A DNA stretch of 64,000 bases, from the NCBI GenBank assembly GCA_037135095.1, contig JBAXKZ010000002.1, positions 1-64,000 of the forward strand, in the 5' to 3' direction. The stretch is from CAIMZW01 sp037135095 (GTDB lineage Bacteria; Actinomycetota; Actinomycetes; Nanopelagicales; Nanopelagicaceae). The position numbers and the translations under genes are program-made. The notes under the pieces are model-generated. The model was not told the DNA's origin and searched no databases. It worked only from the letters and a program-made list of their open reading frames with translations. Below are positions 7,641-16,998 of the stretch, piece after piece; position 1 is the stretch's first letter; every line of letters begins with the position of its first letter.

Positions 7641-8396
7641 ATGTCAGGCCATTCCAAGTGGGCAACCACCAAGCATAAAAAAGCGATCATCGATTCTCGG
7701 CGCGCCAAGAACTTTGCCAAACTCATCAAAGGCATCGAAGTTGCAGCCCGTTCTGGCGGAATTGATATTTCTGGAAACCCAACTCTTTTCGATGCGATCG
7801 CAAAGGCCAAGAAGGCTTCGATGCCGGCCGACAATATTGAACGCGCGGTAAAGCGTGGCGGCGGACTCGAATCCGGAGGCGCTGAATACCAGACCATCAT
7901 GTACGAAGGTTATGGACCGGCAGGTGTTGCATTGCTGATCGAATGTTTGACCGATAGCCGAAATCGTGCCGCATCCGAAGTTCGAGTCGCTGTTACCCGT
8001 AATGGTGGCAACATGGCAGATCCTGGATCAGTTTCGTATATGTTCGATCGTAAGGGTGTAATCATCGTTGCGAAGAGCGATGCCTCAGTTACCGAAGATC
8101 GAATTCTCGAGAGTGTTCTTGAGGCTGGCGCTGAAGAAGTTAACGATCTCGGTGATTCATTTGAAGTTGTTTCCCAACCATCAGATTTAGTCGCGGTAAG
8201 AACTGCGCTCCAAGGTGCGGGCATTGATTACGAATCTGCTGATACCTCATTCCTTGCCTCTGTTTCAGTGCCGCTCGATGCGGAAGCTGCAACCAAGGTT
8301 TTCAATCTGATTGATGCGATTGAAGAACTTGATGATGTTCAAAACGTGTACGGAAACTTCGATGTTTCAGATGAGGTTATGGCGAGCCTGGGCTAA
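7641..8396 (+). CDS. yebC: YebC/PmpR-family protein
   Basis: This is a 251-residue cytosolic protein of the YebC/TACO1 family. It begins with the family hallmark MSGHSKWATTKHKKAIIDSR and contains the three-domain fold with MYEGYGPAGVALLIECLTDS and NGGNMADPGSVSYMF. Members have been described as transcriptional regulators and, more recently, as factors that help ribosomes through difficult stretches. The ribosome site AGGGGATAGGAA lies just before the ATG. Its place between pdxT and ruvC is conserved in Actinomycetota. Confidence 0.97.
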   Translation: MSGHSKWATTKHKKAIIDSRRAKNFAKLIKGIEVAARSGGIDISGNPTLFDAIAKAKKASMPADNIERAVKRGGGLESGGAEYQTIMYEGYGPAGVALLIECLTDSRNRAASEVRVAVTRNGGNMADPGSVSYMFDRKGVIIVAKSDASVTEDRILESVLEAGAEEVNDLGDSFEVVSQPSDLVAVRTALQGAGIDYESADTSFLASVSVPLDAEAATKVFNLIDAIEELDDVQNVYGNFDVSDEVMASLG

Positions 8397-8461
8397 CCCT
8401 TTTTCATAGATCGATAGGCTCGGACGACGGTTTCTATTTCGATGTCTGCGAAAGGTTGGGG

Positions 8462-9001
8462 ATGCGAGTTCTTGGTGTTGACCCAGGCCTAACTCGCTGC
8501 GGGCTTGGCGTTGTTGATAAAGCTGGTACCCAATCTTTAGTAATGGTTGGCGTGGGAGTAATTAGGACTTCACCCGATCTACCACTCGAACTTCGGCTGC
8601 TGGAATTAGAGCGGCAATTACTTACTTGGGTTGAAGAGTATTCACCGGATGTCATCGCCGTAGAGCGCGTCTTCTCCCAGTTAAATGTGAAAACCGCAAT
8701 GGCGACCGGTCAAGCCGCTGGAGTTGCACTTCTGATTGCGGCGCGGGCTGGAATTCCGGTCGTGATGCACACTCCTAGCGAAGTGAAGGCTGCGGTAACC
8801 GGCTCGGGTCGGGCAGATAAGAAACAGATTGCCCAAATGGTTCAACGGCTTCTTAATCTGGCGGAAATTCCCAAACCGGTTGATAGCACTGATGCGTTAG
8901 CGCTTGCGATCTGCCATCACTGGCGCGGTGGTGGAAATTCACGCTTGGAAACTGCCTTGCTCAAAGAGCGCGCTCGGCTAAAGAAGGCGACCGCTCAATG
9001 A
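8462..9001 (+). CDS. ruvC: Crossover junction endodeoxyribonuclease RuvC
   Basis: RuvC (179 residues) cuts Holliday junctions during recombination. The acidic active site is visible: D in GVDPGLTRCG, E in AVERVF and the DSTDALALAICHH block. The ATG at 8462 is preferred because AAAGG sits seven bases upstream; a TTG at 8456 would add two residues. The stop overlaps the ruvA start (ATGA), so ruvC, ruvA and ruvB form a coupled operon. Confidence 0.97.
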   Translation: MRVLGVDPGLTRCGLGVVDKAGTQSLVMVGVGVIRTSPDLPLELRLLELERQLLTWVEEYSPDVIAVERVFSQLNVKTAMATGQAAGVALLIAARAGIPVVMHTPSEVKAAVTGSGRADKKQIAQMVQRLLNLAEIPKPVDSTDALALAICHHWRGGGNSRLETALLKERARLKKATAQ

Positions 9002-9606
9002 TTGCAACTCTAAGCGGTCATGTGAAAGTTGTAACTACCAATTCGGCGGTGATCGAAGTAGGAGGGGTGGGTTTGCTTGTGAATCTCACACCACGCTTTG
9101 CCGCGACTTTGGATCTTGGAGCCCACGTAACTCTGCATACTTCATTATTGGTTCGGGAAGATTCGCTAACGCTCTTTGGTTTTGAAAATTCCGAAGCTAA
9201 ATTGCTCTTCGAGATCCTGCAGACCGTTACCGGAATCGGTCCCAAAGTCGCCCAATCAGCGCTCAGTACTTATGAAGTGCCAGAGATAATCAGCGCCATC
9301 TTGTCCGAGAATCTCTCCTTGTTGGAGCGAATTTCTGGACTGGGTAAAAAAGGTGCGGCACGTTTGGTACTTGAACTTAAAGAGAAGTTATCTAATTTCA
9401 CGCCGAACTCTGAAAAGGTTGGAAGCAGTCGTGGCGCCTCTTGGCGGGAACAAGTTGAAGGCGCACTATTGAATTTGGGGTACACCCAACGCGATACCAT
9501 AGCAATTTTAGATCAACTAAGTGATGAGCTTTCAGATGAAACAACCACGCCAGAAATTTCAATTCTGTTGCGCCGAGCTCTGCAAATCAGAGGGCGAACG
9601 TTATGA
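8998..9606 (+). CDS. ruvA: Holliday junction DNA helicase subunit RuvA
   Basis: RuvA (202 residues) binds four-way junctions as a tetramer and loads the RuvB motor. The N-terminal OB domain (MIATLSGHVKVV, VLVREDSLTLFGF-like) is followed by the double helix-hairpin-helix (TGIGPKVAQSAL and SGLGKKGAARLVLELK) and a C-terminal domain III that contacts RuvB. Both ends overlap neighbours by four bases (ATGA). Confidence 0.97.
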   Translation: MIATLSGHVKVVTTNSAVIEVGGVGLLVNLTPRFAATLDLGAHVTLHTSLLVREDSLTLFGFENSEAKLLFEILQTVTGIGPKVAQSALSTYEVPEIISAILSENLSLLERISGLGKKGAARLVLELKEKLSNFTPNSEKVGSSRGASWREQVEGALLNLGYTQRDTIAILDQLSDELSDETTTPEISILLRRALQIRGRTL

Positions 9607-10652
9607 CCGAAGAGAACGAGAAGATAGTTTCTACTTTTGGTTTCGATGAAGAACGATCACAGGAGCTAGCGCTTCGACCAAAGACGCTTTCAGAATTTGT
9701 CGGTCAGCCCAGAGTTGCGGCTCAAATTGATCTCTTACTTTCCGCTTCGCGTTCTCGAAATTCCCCAGCGGATCACATTCTGCTTTCGGGTCCTCCAGGA
9801 TTGGGAAAGACCACGCTAGCGATGATTATTGCAGCGGAGATGAACGCGCCAATTCGCATAACCAGTGGACCAGCGATTCAACATGCGGGGGACTTGGCCT
9901 CGATCCTCTCCTCCCTGGTTGAAGGTGAGATTCTCTTCCTCGATGAAATTCATCGAATGTCTCGGCCGGCTGAAGAGTTGCTCTATCTGGCGATGGAAGA
10001 TTTTCGGGTCGATGTGATCGTCGGCAAAGGAGCTGGCGCCACCGCAATTCCGCTTGAGTTGCCCCATTTCACTTTGGTGGGTGCAACCACCAGAGCGGGC
10101 TTACTTCCCAGCCCACTTCGAGATCGTTTTGGATTTACGGCACAACTTGATTTCTACTCCGATGAGGATCTTGCAACCATCGTTCGCCGAAGCGCAGGCT
10201 TGCTTGGAGTTGCCATTGAACCTGCCGCGATAACGGAGATTGGATCGCGCTCTCGAGGTACCCCTCGAGTAGCAAATCGACTACTTCGTCGGGTTCGGGA
10301 TTACTCACAGGTCCACGGAAATGGCACAGTTACGCATGACAATGCCATGAGCGCTTTGGAGATGTACGAGGTAGACCAGATTGGACTCGATCGCCTGGAC
10401 CGAGCCGTTCTGGCGGCATTGGTTCATCGATTCAACGGAGGTCCCGTGGGAATTTCCACTTTGGCAATGGCAATTGGCGAAGAGGCAGAGACCCTCGAGT
10501 CTTTGGCGGAGCCATTTTTAGTCAGAATGGGCTTTATAGCTCGAACTCCTAGAGGGCGGGTAGCAACTTCTGCTGGTTGGCGCCATTTAGGGGCTACTCC
10601 GCCTACCAGTGACCTGCCTGGGCTTTTCGACACACCGCCGTTTGGTGCCTAG
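9603..10652 (+). CDS. ruvB: Holliday junction branch migration ATPase RuvB
   Basis: RuvB (349 residues) is the AAA+ motor of branch migration. It carries Walker A GPPGLGKTT, Walker B LFLDEIHRM, sensor-1 region LVGATTRAGLL with PLRDRF, and a C-terminal winged-helix (FIARTPRGRVAT). The start overlaps the ruvA stop. Its stop codon TAG is also the start of a possible -10 box for secD. In most relatives yajC lies between ruvB and secD; here it does not. Confidence 0.98.
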   Translation: MTEENEKIVSTFGFDEERSQELALRPKTLSEFVGQPRVAAQIDLLLSASRSRNSPADHILLSGPPGLGKTTLAMIIAAEMNAPIRITSGPAIQHAGDLASILSSLVEGEILFLDEIHRMSRPAEELLYLAMEDFRVDVIVGKGAGATAIPLELPHFTLVGATTRAGLLPSPLRDRFGFTAQLDFYSDEDLATIVRRSAGLLGVAIEPAAITEIGSRSRGTPRVANRLLRRVRDYSQVHGNGTVTHDNAMSALEMYEVDQIGLDRLDRAVLAALVHRFNGGPVGISTLAMAIGEEAETLESLAEPFLVRMGFIARTPRGRVATSAGWRHLGATPPTSDLPGLFDTPPFGA

Positions 10653-10655
10653 ACT
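10650..10655 (+). promoter_or_regulatory. Candidate -10 box of secD
   Basis: TAGACT overlaps the ruvB stop codon and lies eight bases before the secD ATG, which has no Shine-Dalgarno site. This would give a leaderless or nearly leaderless secDF mRNA. No -35 element is evident. Confidence 0.35.
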
Positions 10656-10663
10656 TCGCTACC

Positions 10664-12217
10664 ATGTCTGCAAATAATTCGAAATCGATTAAGGCGCCGT
10701 CTCATTCTGGACGAACTATCGCCATTCTTTTCCTGATTCTGATCGCCTTCTCCGCGTTAGCGGGCTTCACCGGCGCGACCAAGATCAAACTCGGCCTAGA
10801 TCTTCGAGGCGGTACCAGCGTCACGCTGCAGCCTCGAGTCTCCGCGGGTGGAAAAGTCACCTCCGCTGCGATCGACCAGGCGGTTTCAATTATTCGCCAG
10901 CGCGTTAACTCCCTTGGCGTTGCCGAGAGCGAAGTTTCAGCACAGGGAAGTGGTACTAATCGTCAGATCGTGATCTCTGTTCCGGGCGAGACTGGCCGTC
11001 GAGTCGTTGAGCTAGTTGGTCAGACTGCCGAACTTCGCTTTCGCCAGGTCTTGGCCGAAGGTTCCGGCAACGCCACCACCACGGCTTCCGTAAGCACCAC
11101 AACTGCCGCCACGAAAACGGCGCCAGCAAAGACTGTTGCCACTCTTCCACCAGGGGTTACCAATGCGATGAACGCCAAATATGCGGCGTTAGATTGCACC
11201 AAAGCTGCCAACCGACAAGGCGGTGGCGGCGACAACGCCGACGGCGTTCTAGTTTCCTGTAGTCGTGACGGGGTAACAAAATACATTCTTGCGCCTGCCG
11301 AAGTGCTGGGTCGCCAAGTTTCAAAGGCAACCGCAGCTATTGATCAGCAAGGTGCCAGTGGTTGGTATGTTCTCCTGAATTTTTCAGGTGAAGGCACGAC
11401 GAAGTTCGGGGCGCTAACTACTCGGGTTACCAAACTGACCGCGCCACAGAATCAGGTAGCGATCGTTCTTGATGGATTAGTTGTTTCTGCACCTCGAATC
11501 AATGAAGCGATCAATACCGGCAACGCACAGATCACCGGAAACTTCACTCAAACCGATGCTCAAGATTTGGCCAACGTGCTTAAGTACGGCGCACTGCCAC
11601 TCGCTTTTGATCGCGGCGAAGTTCAACAAATTTCACCCACACTTGGCGCTGATCAACTGCATGCTGGCTTGCTGGCTGGTTTGATCGGTCTTGGCCTAGT
11701 GCTTCTTTATTCCGTCCTTTACTACAAGGGTCTGGGTATTGTTTCGGTAGGTTCACTCCTGACCGCGGGCGCAATCACCTTCCTATCCTTCCTTCTCCTT
11801 GGAAAATGGATTGGCTTCACTCTTACGCTTGCGGGAATCGCTGGTGCGATCGTCTCAATCGGAATCACCGCTGACTCGTTCATCGTTTACTTCGAGCGGC
11901 TTCGAGATGAAGTTCGTGAAGGACGCTCACTTCGCAGTGCAGTAGAAAGTGGATGGGCTCGCGCGCGCAGAACTATCGTTGTCGCGGACTTCGTCTCCTT
12001 GATCGCCGCAGTATTGCTTTACTTCTTCGCAGTAGGTGGCGTAAGAGGCTTTGCCTTTACATTAGGCCTAACAACTTTGGTTGACTTGGTTGTTGTCTTC
12101 TTCTTCACCAAGCCACTGATAACAATCTTGGCAAAGACTTCATTCTTCTCAAGTGGTAAGCCACTCTCTGGTTTGTCGGCAAAAAGCTTGGGCGTTGTAA
12201 CAGGAAAGGAGGCGTAA
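10664..12217 (+). CDS. secD: Protein translocase subunit SecD
   Basis: SecD (517 residues) is half of the proton-driven motor that helps pull proteins through SecYEG. There is one N-terminal membrane helix (AILFLILIAFSALAGFTG), the motif KLGLDLRGGTSVTLQP, a large external domain and five C-terminal helices with the Sec/RND elements GITADSFIVYFERLRDE and ARRTIVVAD. The external domain has a Thr/Ala-rich low-complexity insert (about residues 130-165), common in actinobacterial SecD. secF follows after two bases. Confidence 0.97.
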   Translation: MSANNSKSIKAPSHSGRTIAILFLILIAFSALAGFTGATKIKLGLDLRGGTSVTLQPRVSAGGKVTSAAIDQAVSIIRQRVNSLGVAESEVSAQGSGTNRQIVISVPGETGRRVVELVGQTAELRFRQVLAEGSGNATTTASVSTTTAATKTAPAKTVATLPPGVTNAMNAKYAALDCTKAANRQGGGGDNADGVLVSCSRDGVTKYILAPAEVLGRQVSKATAAIDQQGASGWYVLLNFSGEGTTKFGALTTRVTKLTAPQNQVAIVLDGLVVSAPRINEAINTGNAQITGNFTQTDAQDLANVLKYGALPLAFDRGEVQQISPTLGADQLHAGLLAGLIGLGLVLLYSVLYYKGLGIVSVGSLLTAGAITFLSFLLLGKWIGFTLTLAGIAGAIVSIGITADSFIVYFERLRDEVREGRSLRSAVESGWARARRTIVVADFVSLIAAVLLYFFAVGGVRGFAFTLGLTTLVDLVVVFFFTKPLITILAKTSFFSSGKPLSGLSAKSLGVVTGKEA

Positions 12218-12219
12218 TC

Positions 12220-13323
12220 GTGAGCTCACTATCTGGCATTGGCGGTCGTCTTTATCGTGGCGAAACTTCGGTTGATTTTATTGGAAAGCGCCACCGTTGG
12301 TATGCGATCTCCGGGTTATTGATTGCGATATCTGCGATCTCGCTATTCACCCAAGGGTTGCATCTAGGAATTGAATTCAAGGGTGGCTCGGCGTTCACGG
12401 TATCGGCGCCTAATACAACTATTGCGCAAGCCCGCCAAGCTTTAACCGCTGCCCACATCAGCGGCGAGAGCGTTATTCAAAAGATCGGTTCTGGGAAGAT
12501 TCGAGTCCAGACCGGCGCGTTAACTGGAGTCCAGTCGAACGCTGTCCAGGATGCGTTAGCGAAGCAATTCAATGTAAATGTAAACAACATTGATACCCAA
12601 AGCATTGGTCCTTCATGGGGTAAAGAAATTACTCACAAGGCGCTCTACGGCCTCTTCGGCTTCATCTTTGTGGTCATGATCTACCTGGCCATGGCCTTTG
12701 AGCCAAAGATGGCTTTGGCTGCAATCGCGGCGGTAGTTCACGACGTCTTCATAACCGTTGGAATTTATGCTTTGGTGGGCTTTGATGTAACCCCGGCGAC
12801 GGTAATTGGCTTCCTTACGATTCTTGGGTACTCTCTTTACGACACTGTTGTGGTTTTCGACAAAGTTCGTGAGAACACTCGAACTATTACCAGCACGGGC
12901 AAAACCACATATTCTCAGGCCGTTAATCTTGCAGTGAATCAGACTTTGGTTAGATCATTCAACACCTCTCTGATTGCGCTCTTGCCAGTTGCCTCGATTC
13001 TCTTTGTTGGTGCTGGACTGTTAGGCGCTGGAACGCTCAAAGATCTTTCGCTGGCGCTCTTCATTGGCCTTGCCACTGGAACATATTCTTCAATCTTCAT
13101 CGCCTCGCCAATCTTGGCTACATTGCGTGAGCGCGAGCCCGCAATGCAAGCTTTGGCAAAGCGTGTTGCTTCACGAACTGCGGCAGCCAGCAATAACACT
13201 AACGTCAGTTCAGCACCAACGAATGGTGAATCCCGTTCCGATATCGATACCGGCGGCGGTCATAAAGTAGTCACCGAACGCGGCCCAAGGAATCAACCAA
13301 AACGTAAACCTCGACGCCGATAA
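12220..13323 (+). CDS. secF: Protein translocase subunit SecF
   Basis: SecF (367 residues) pairs with SecD in the translocase motor. It shows the first helix, the GIEFKGGSAFTV motif, a periplasm-like loop with IGPSWGKEITHKA, and helices with TILGYSLYDTVVVFDKVREN and RSFNTSLIALLP. The start is GTG, supported by AAGGAGG about six bases upstream inside the end of secD. The C-terminus is a long basic tail (RNQPKRKPRRR), likely cytosolic. Confidence 0.97.
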   Translation: MSSLSGIGGRLYRGETSVDFIGKRHRWYAISGLLIAISAISLFTQGLHLGIEFKGGSAFTVSAPNTTIAQARQALTAAHISGESVIQKIGSGKIRVQTGALTGVQSNAVQDALAKQFNVNVNNIDTQSIGPSWGKEITHKALYGLFGFIFVVMIYLAMAFEPKMALAAIAAVVHDVFITVGIYALVGFDVTPATVIGFLTILGYSLYDTVVVFDKVRENTRTITSTGKTTYSQAVNLAVNQTLVRSFNTSLIALLPVASILFVGAGLLGAGTLKDLSLALFIGLATGTYSSIFIASPILATLREREPAMQALAKRVASRTAAASNNTNVSSAPTNGESRSDIDTGGGHKVVTERGPRNQPKRKPRRR

Positions 13324-13339
13324 CGAGTTCGGGTTTCGC

Positions 13340-15520
13340 ATGGAGTCGATGATCGAACCGCTGGCTGCGAAGCTACGTTCGACCCATCCCGACTTTGATC
13401 TGGAAGAGTTGCAACGGGCTTACTTAGCAGCGGCCTCAGCACACGAGGGCCAATGGCGTAAATCAGGGGATGCCTATATAACGCACCCGATTGCGGTAGC
13501 AGAGATTTTGGCGGATTTGGGTTTGGATCCCGCCACGATTATTGCGGCACTACTTCATGACACCGTTGAAGATACCAAGATCACCTTAACCAAGATCCGC
13601 AAGGATTTTGGTGACGAGGTTGCAAATTTGGTTGATGGCGTAACGAAGTTAGATAAGTTAACTTACGGGCCAACTGCCGAAGCTGAAACCTTGCGCAAAA
13701 TGGTGATTGCCATGTCACGTGATGTCCGGGTTTTAGTGATCAAGCTTTCGGATCGTCTTCATAACGCCCGTACCTGGAGTTACGTTGCACCAGAAACGGC
13801 AGAGCGAAAAGCTCAGGAGACTTTAGATATTTACGCTCCGTTGGCGCATCGACTGGGAATGAACGCCATCAAGTGGGAGTTAGAAGACCTCTCCTTTCGC
13901 GTACTGGAGCCCAAGAAATACGATGAGATTGAACGGTTAGTAGCTGATCGTTCGCCTTCTCGCTCTCGCCTCACGGAAGAAGTTGTTGAACTTGTGGAGA
14001 GCGATCTGAAGGCCGACGGCATCGTGGCAAAAGTTCAAGGTCGCCAGAAGCATCTATACAGCGTTTATCAGAAGATGGTCGTGCGCGGACGAGATTTCAA
14101 CGAGATTTATGATCTGGTTGGAATCCGAGTTCTGGTCGAAGATGTGCGCGATTGTTATGGGGTACTTGGCGCCATTCATGCCCGATGGAGTCCAATACCT
14201 GGCAGATTTAAAGATTACATCGCAATGCCAAAATTCAATCTCTACCAGTCGTTGCATACCACCGTAATTGGGCCAACGGGCAAGGCCGTCGAAATTCAGA
14301 TTAGAACCTTCGACATGCATGCGCGGGCCGAGTACGGAATCGCGGCTCACTGGAAATACAAACTCAAAGGCGACAACGCCGCCCCTTCGGCAACTTCCGG
14401 ATCAGACATGCTCTGGCTGAAGCAACTACATGAATGGCAACAAGAGACTGAAGATGTGGGGGAGTTCCTCGATACCTTGAGGTATGACTTGCGTACCCCA
14501 GAGGTATTTGTATTCACACCTAAAGGAAGCGTTATTGCGCTACCTGCAGGTTCAACGCCCGTTGACTTTGCTTATGCGGTACATACCGAGGTCGGAAATC
14601 GCTGTGTTGGTGCGAAAGTCAATGGGAAATTGGCGCCACTCGAGTCGGCGTTGGGAAATGGCGATGTAGTTGAAGTTGTGACGAACAAGCATGAAGATGC
14701 CGGCCCAAGTCGCGACTGGCTTAACTTTGTTAAATCGCCACGAGCTCGTTCCAAGATCAAGGCTTGGTTTTCAAAAGAGCGGCGCGAAGAGGCAATCGAT
14801 GCCGGACGTGAGTCGATCGGTCGTCAGATGCGAAAGGCTGGTCTGCCCTTACAAAAGATTTTTGCTGGTCAAGCTATTTTGCAATTAAGCCACGATCTGC
14901 GCTATCCCGATATCGAAGCGCTCTATGCGGCTGTTGGAAATGGTTACATTTCCGCCCAGTTTGTAGTTGAAAAATTAACAGCCGCTATGGGAGATGAGGA
15001 TGTTCACGCCGAATCCAGCGTCGACCATTTGCTCGGTCCAGCAACCTTTCAGGCAAGCCGAAAAGGATCCTCTGGGGTCGAGGTCGAAGGAGCCGCCGAT
15101 CTACTGGTGAAATTGGCTCGATGCTGCGCTCCGGTCCCGGGTGATGAGATTGTCGGTTTTGTAACTAGAGGCAGTGGTGTTTCGGTTCACCGAGTAGATT
15201 GCATAAATATTGCAGATCTGAAAACGCACCAGGGCGATCGAATCGTAACTGTGAAATGGAATTTGAGCGCCAAAACGCTATTCCTGGTGAATATCCAACT
15301 CGAAGCGCTTGATCGAAATCGTTTGTTATCGGATGTAACCAGGATGCTTTCTGATCAACATGTCAATATTTTGAACGCGGCAGTTAATACTTCGAAAGAT
15401 AGAACTGCAGTTCTGCGCTTTACCTTCGAAATGGCAGATGCCTCGCACTTAGATGCGGTCTTATCTGCAGTTCGTAGCGTCGAAGGGGTTTACGACGTTT
15501 ACCGCGTTACCAATAACTAG
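13340..15520 (+). CDS. relA: Bifunctional (p)ppGpp synthetase/hydrolase (RelA/SpoT)
   Basis: This 726-residue RSH enzyme makes and destroys the stringent-response alarmone. The N-terminal hydrolase HD domain is intact (H73-D74 in LLHDTVED), so it should be bifunctional. The synthetase domain has GIRVLVEDVRDCYGVLG and RFKDYIAMPKFNLYQSLHT. TGS (VFVFTPKGSVIALPAGSTPV), a helical/zinc region (ARCCAPVPGDEIVGFVTRG) and a C-terminal ACT domain follow. The stop codon shares the palindrome CTAG with the stop of the convergent DUF349 gene. apt, which commonly precedes relA in actinobacteria, is absent. Confidence 0.98.
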   Translation: MESMIEPLAAKLRSTHPDFDLEELQRAYLAAASAHEGQWRKSGDAYITHPIAVAEILADLGLDPATIIAALLHDTVEDTKITLTKIRKDFGDEVANLVDGVTKLDKLTYGPTAEAETLRKMVIAMSRDVRVLVIKLSDRLHNARTWSYVAPETAERKAQETLDIYAPLAHRLGMNAIKWELEDLSFRVLEPKKYDEIERLVADRSPSRSRLTEEVVELVESDLKADGIVAKVQGRQKHLYSVYQKMVVRGRDFNEIYDLVGIRVLVEDVRDCYGVLGAIHARWSPIPGRFKDYIAMPKFNLYQSLHTTVIGPTGKAVEIQIRTFDMHARAEYGIAAHWKYKLKGDNAAPSATSGSDMLWLKQLHEWQQETEDVGEFLDTLRYDLRTPEVFVFTPKGSVIALPAGSTPVDFAYAVHTEVGNRCVGAKVNGKLAPLESALGNGDVVEVVTNKHEDAGPSRDWLNFVKSPRARSKIKAWFSKERREEAIDAGRESIGRQMRKAGLPLQKIFAGQAILQLSHDLRYPDIEALYAAVGNGYISAQFVVEKLTAAMGDEDVHAESSVDHLLGPATFQASRKGSSGVEVEGAADLLVKLARCCAPVPGDEIVGFVTRGSGVSVHRVDCINIADLKTHQGDRIVTVKWNLSAKTLFLVNIQLEALDRNRLLSDVTRMLSDQHVNILNAAVNTSKDRTAVLRFTFEMADASHLDAVLSAVRSVEGVYDVYRVTNN

Positions 15521-16860
15521 GCTTTCTTAAACTCCGTCAAACCCTTTTGCGCTTCAGCTAGCCAAACTTTGCGAGCTTCTGCCGCCTCTTTGGCGACCAT
15601 GGCTTTAGCAGCGTTTCCAGCGGCCTCCGCTTTCTTGGCTTGATTCTCATAATTTTCAATTGCGGTAATTAGGCCTTGGACAACTTCATTGGCACGCGCA
15701 ATGGCCGTTGGATCGGTGCGGCGATAATGCTCTTGTTCTACAGTATCAAGGGCATCTTCGACCTTGGAGAGTCGGGCATCGAGGGCGGCACGCTTTGAAC
15801 GCTCGGTCATCCCGATCTTCTGCCATTGATCCATCAAGTCGCGAAAGGCACGCTTGCCGGAATTTACATCAGTAAATGGAAGCAGCGCTTCGAACTTAAC
15901 GATTAGCTCTTCGCGCTTTACTAGATTGGCGCTCATGCTTTCTTGGCGCTTTCCTAGATCCTCATTCTTTGCGGCGAAGAATTGATCTTGAGCGGCCTTA
16001 AATCGAGACCACATCTTGGTGTCGACTGAAGGTTTGCCTCGGCCAGATTCTTTCCAGGCATCCATCAGCTCTTTAAAGCGACGAGCGGTTGGCAGCCACT
16101 CACGGGAGGTTGCCAGAGCTTCAGCCTCTTTGACGATTGCTTCCTTCTTCTCCTGAACTTGTGACTGGGTCGCCTCAAGTGCGGCAAAGTGGGTCCTGCG
16201 ACGCTTATCAAATTTATTTCGAGAGGAAGAGAAGCGCTTCCAGAAGTCGGCGTCGGTCTTCTTATCTAGTCTTGGGGCGGCTTTCCATTCATCGAGCAAT
16301 ACTTTTAACCGCTCACCGGTAACTTTCCAATTCTCGGAAGCGGCAAGTTCTTCAGCTTCGGCCACGAGCTTCTCTTTTGCTTCAACTGCCTGTGCGCGCT
16401 TGGCTTCTTTGACAGCATTTTCAATCTCTTTACGCTCTTGATATGCAGCACGGTGATCCTCGATAAGTGAAGGAATCTGCTCAACCGAAGCGGCCAATAA
16501 CGCAAGATCGCCAACGCCATTCAAATTTGCAACTTGCTCTCGAAGTTTTGTTACTGCCGCTGCGGCATCTGATGGCACCATGGCGCCACTTTTGATTCGC
16601 GCGGCTAACAGCGCAACTTCAGAGGCAAGGGCCTCGAACTTACGAACGAAATAGGCAAGAGCCTCTTCAGCAGACTTTCCTGGGTAGGAGCCAACGGCTC
16701 GCTCGCCATCGGCGGTCTTAACATAAACAATTCCATCATCACCGACCCGGCCAAACTGAGAGGGATCGCCAACTAGGGCTGACGCGGCACTGAGAGGAGC
16801 GGCGGAACTTTCGGCAATTGCAGATAGTTCGGTAGCTAGATCAGTTGGGGTAATTTCCAT
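15517..16860 (-). CDS. DUF349 coiled-coil protein
   Basis: This 447-residue, Lys/Glu/Ala-rich helical protein contains repeated DUF349 units (three are easy to see: W..LLDEWKAAPRLDKK, RFKELMDAWKESGRGKPS and FRDLMDQWQKIGMTERS). The family is common next to relA in actinobacteria; its function is unknown, though it is often predicted to bind nucleic acid. The ATG at 16860 is chosen because GAGGAG lies seven bases upstream; a longer frame to 16899 has no such site. It converges on relA with a four-base overlap. Confidence 0.93.
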   Translation of the reverse strand: MEITPTDLATELSAIAESSAAPLSAASALVGDPSQFGRVGDDGIVYVKTADGERAVGSYPGKSAEEALAYFVRKFEALASEVALLAARIKSGAMVPSDAAAAVTKLREQVANLNGVGDLALLAASVEQIPSLIEDHRAAYQERKEIENAVKEAKRAQAVEAKEKLVAEAEELAASENWKVTGERLKVLLDEWKAAPRLDKKTDADFWKRFSSSRNKFDKRRRTHFAALEATQSQVQEKKEAIVKEAEALATSREWLPTARRFKELMDAWKESGRGKPSVDTKMWSRFKAAQDQFFAAKNEDLGKRQESMSANLVKREELIVKFEALLPFTDVNSGKRAFRDLMDQWQKIGMTERSKRAALDARLSKVEDALDTVEQEHYRRTDPTAIARANEVVQGLITAIENYENQAKKAEAAGNAAKAMVAKEAAEARKVWLAEAQKGLTEFKKA

Positions 16861-16939
16861 AGTTGTGCTCCTCAGGTTGCGCGTCGCTTGCGGGTGCAAG
16901 CTTCCGTTATAGGTTGCGTCGCGTGTTGGTGGAATTGGA

Positions 16940-16967
16940 TTGGTGGAACGGAGGATAAAGGTACCCT
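16940..16967 (+). promoter_or_regulatory. Candidate promoter of the MBL hydrolase-hisS unit
   Basis: TTGGTG (16940-16945) and TACCCT (16962-16967) are separated by 16 bases and face the hydrolase gene. The spacer 16861-16998 is otherwise empty and also holds the start region of the reverse-strand DUF349 gene. Confidence 0.35.
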
Positions 16968-16998
16968 GAACCCCAGCAGCGAGGGAAGTTGGGCTAAA

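Noticed and set aside
8388..8404. GGG-CTAA-CCC followed by TTTTT at the yebC stop codon as an intrinsic terminator
   Set aside because: The stem has only three pairs and is part of the coding end; too weak to call.
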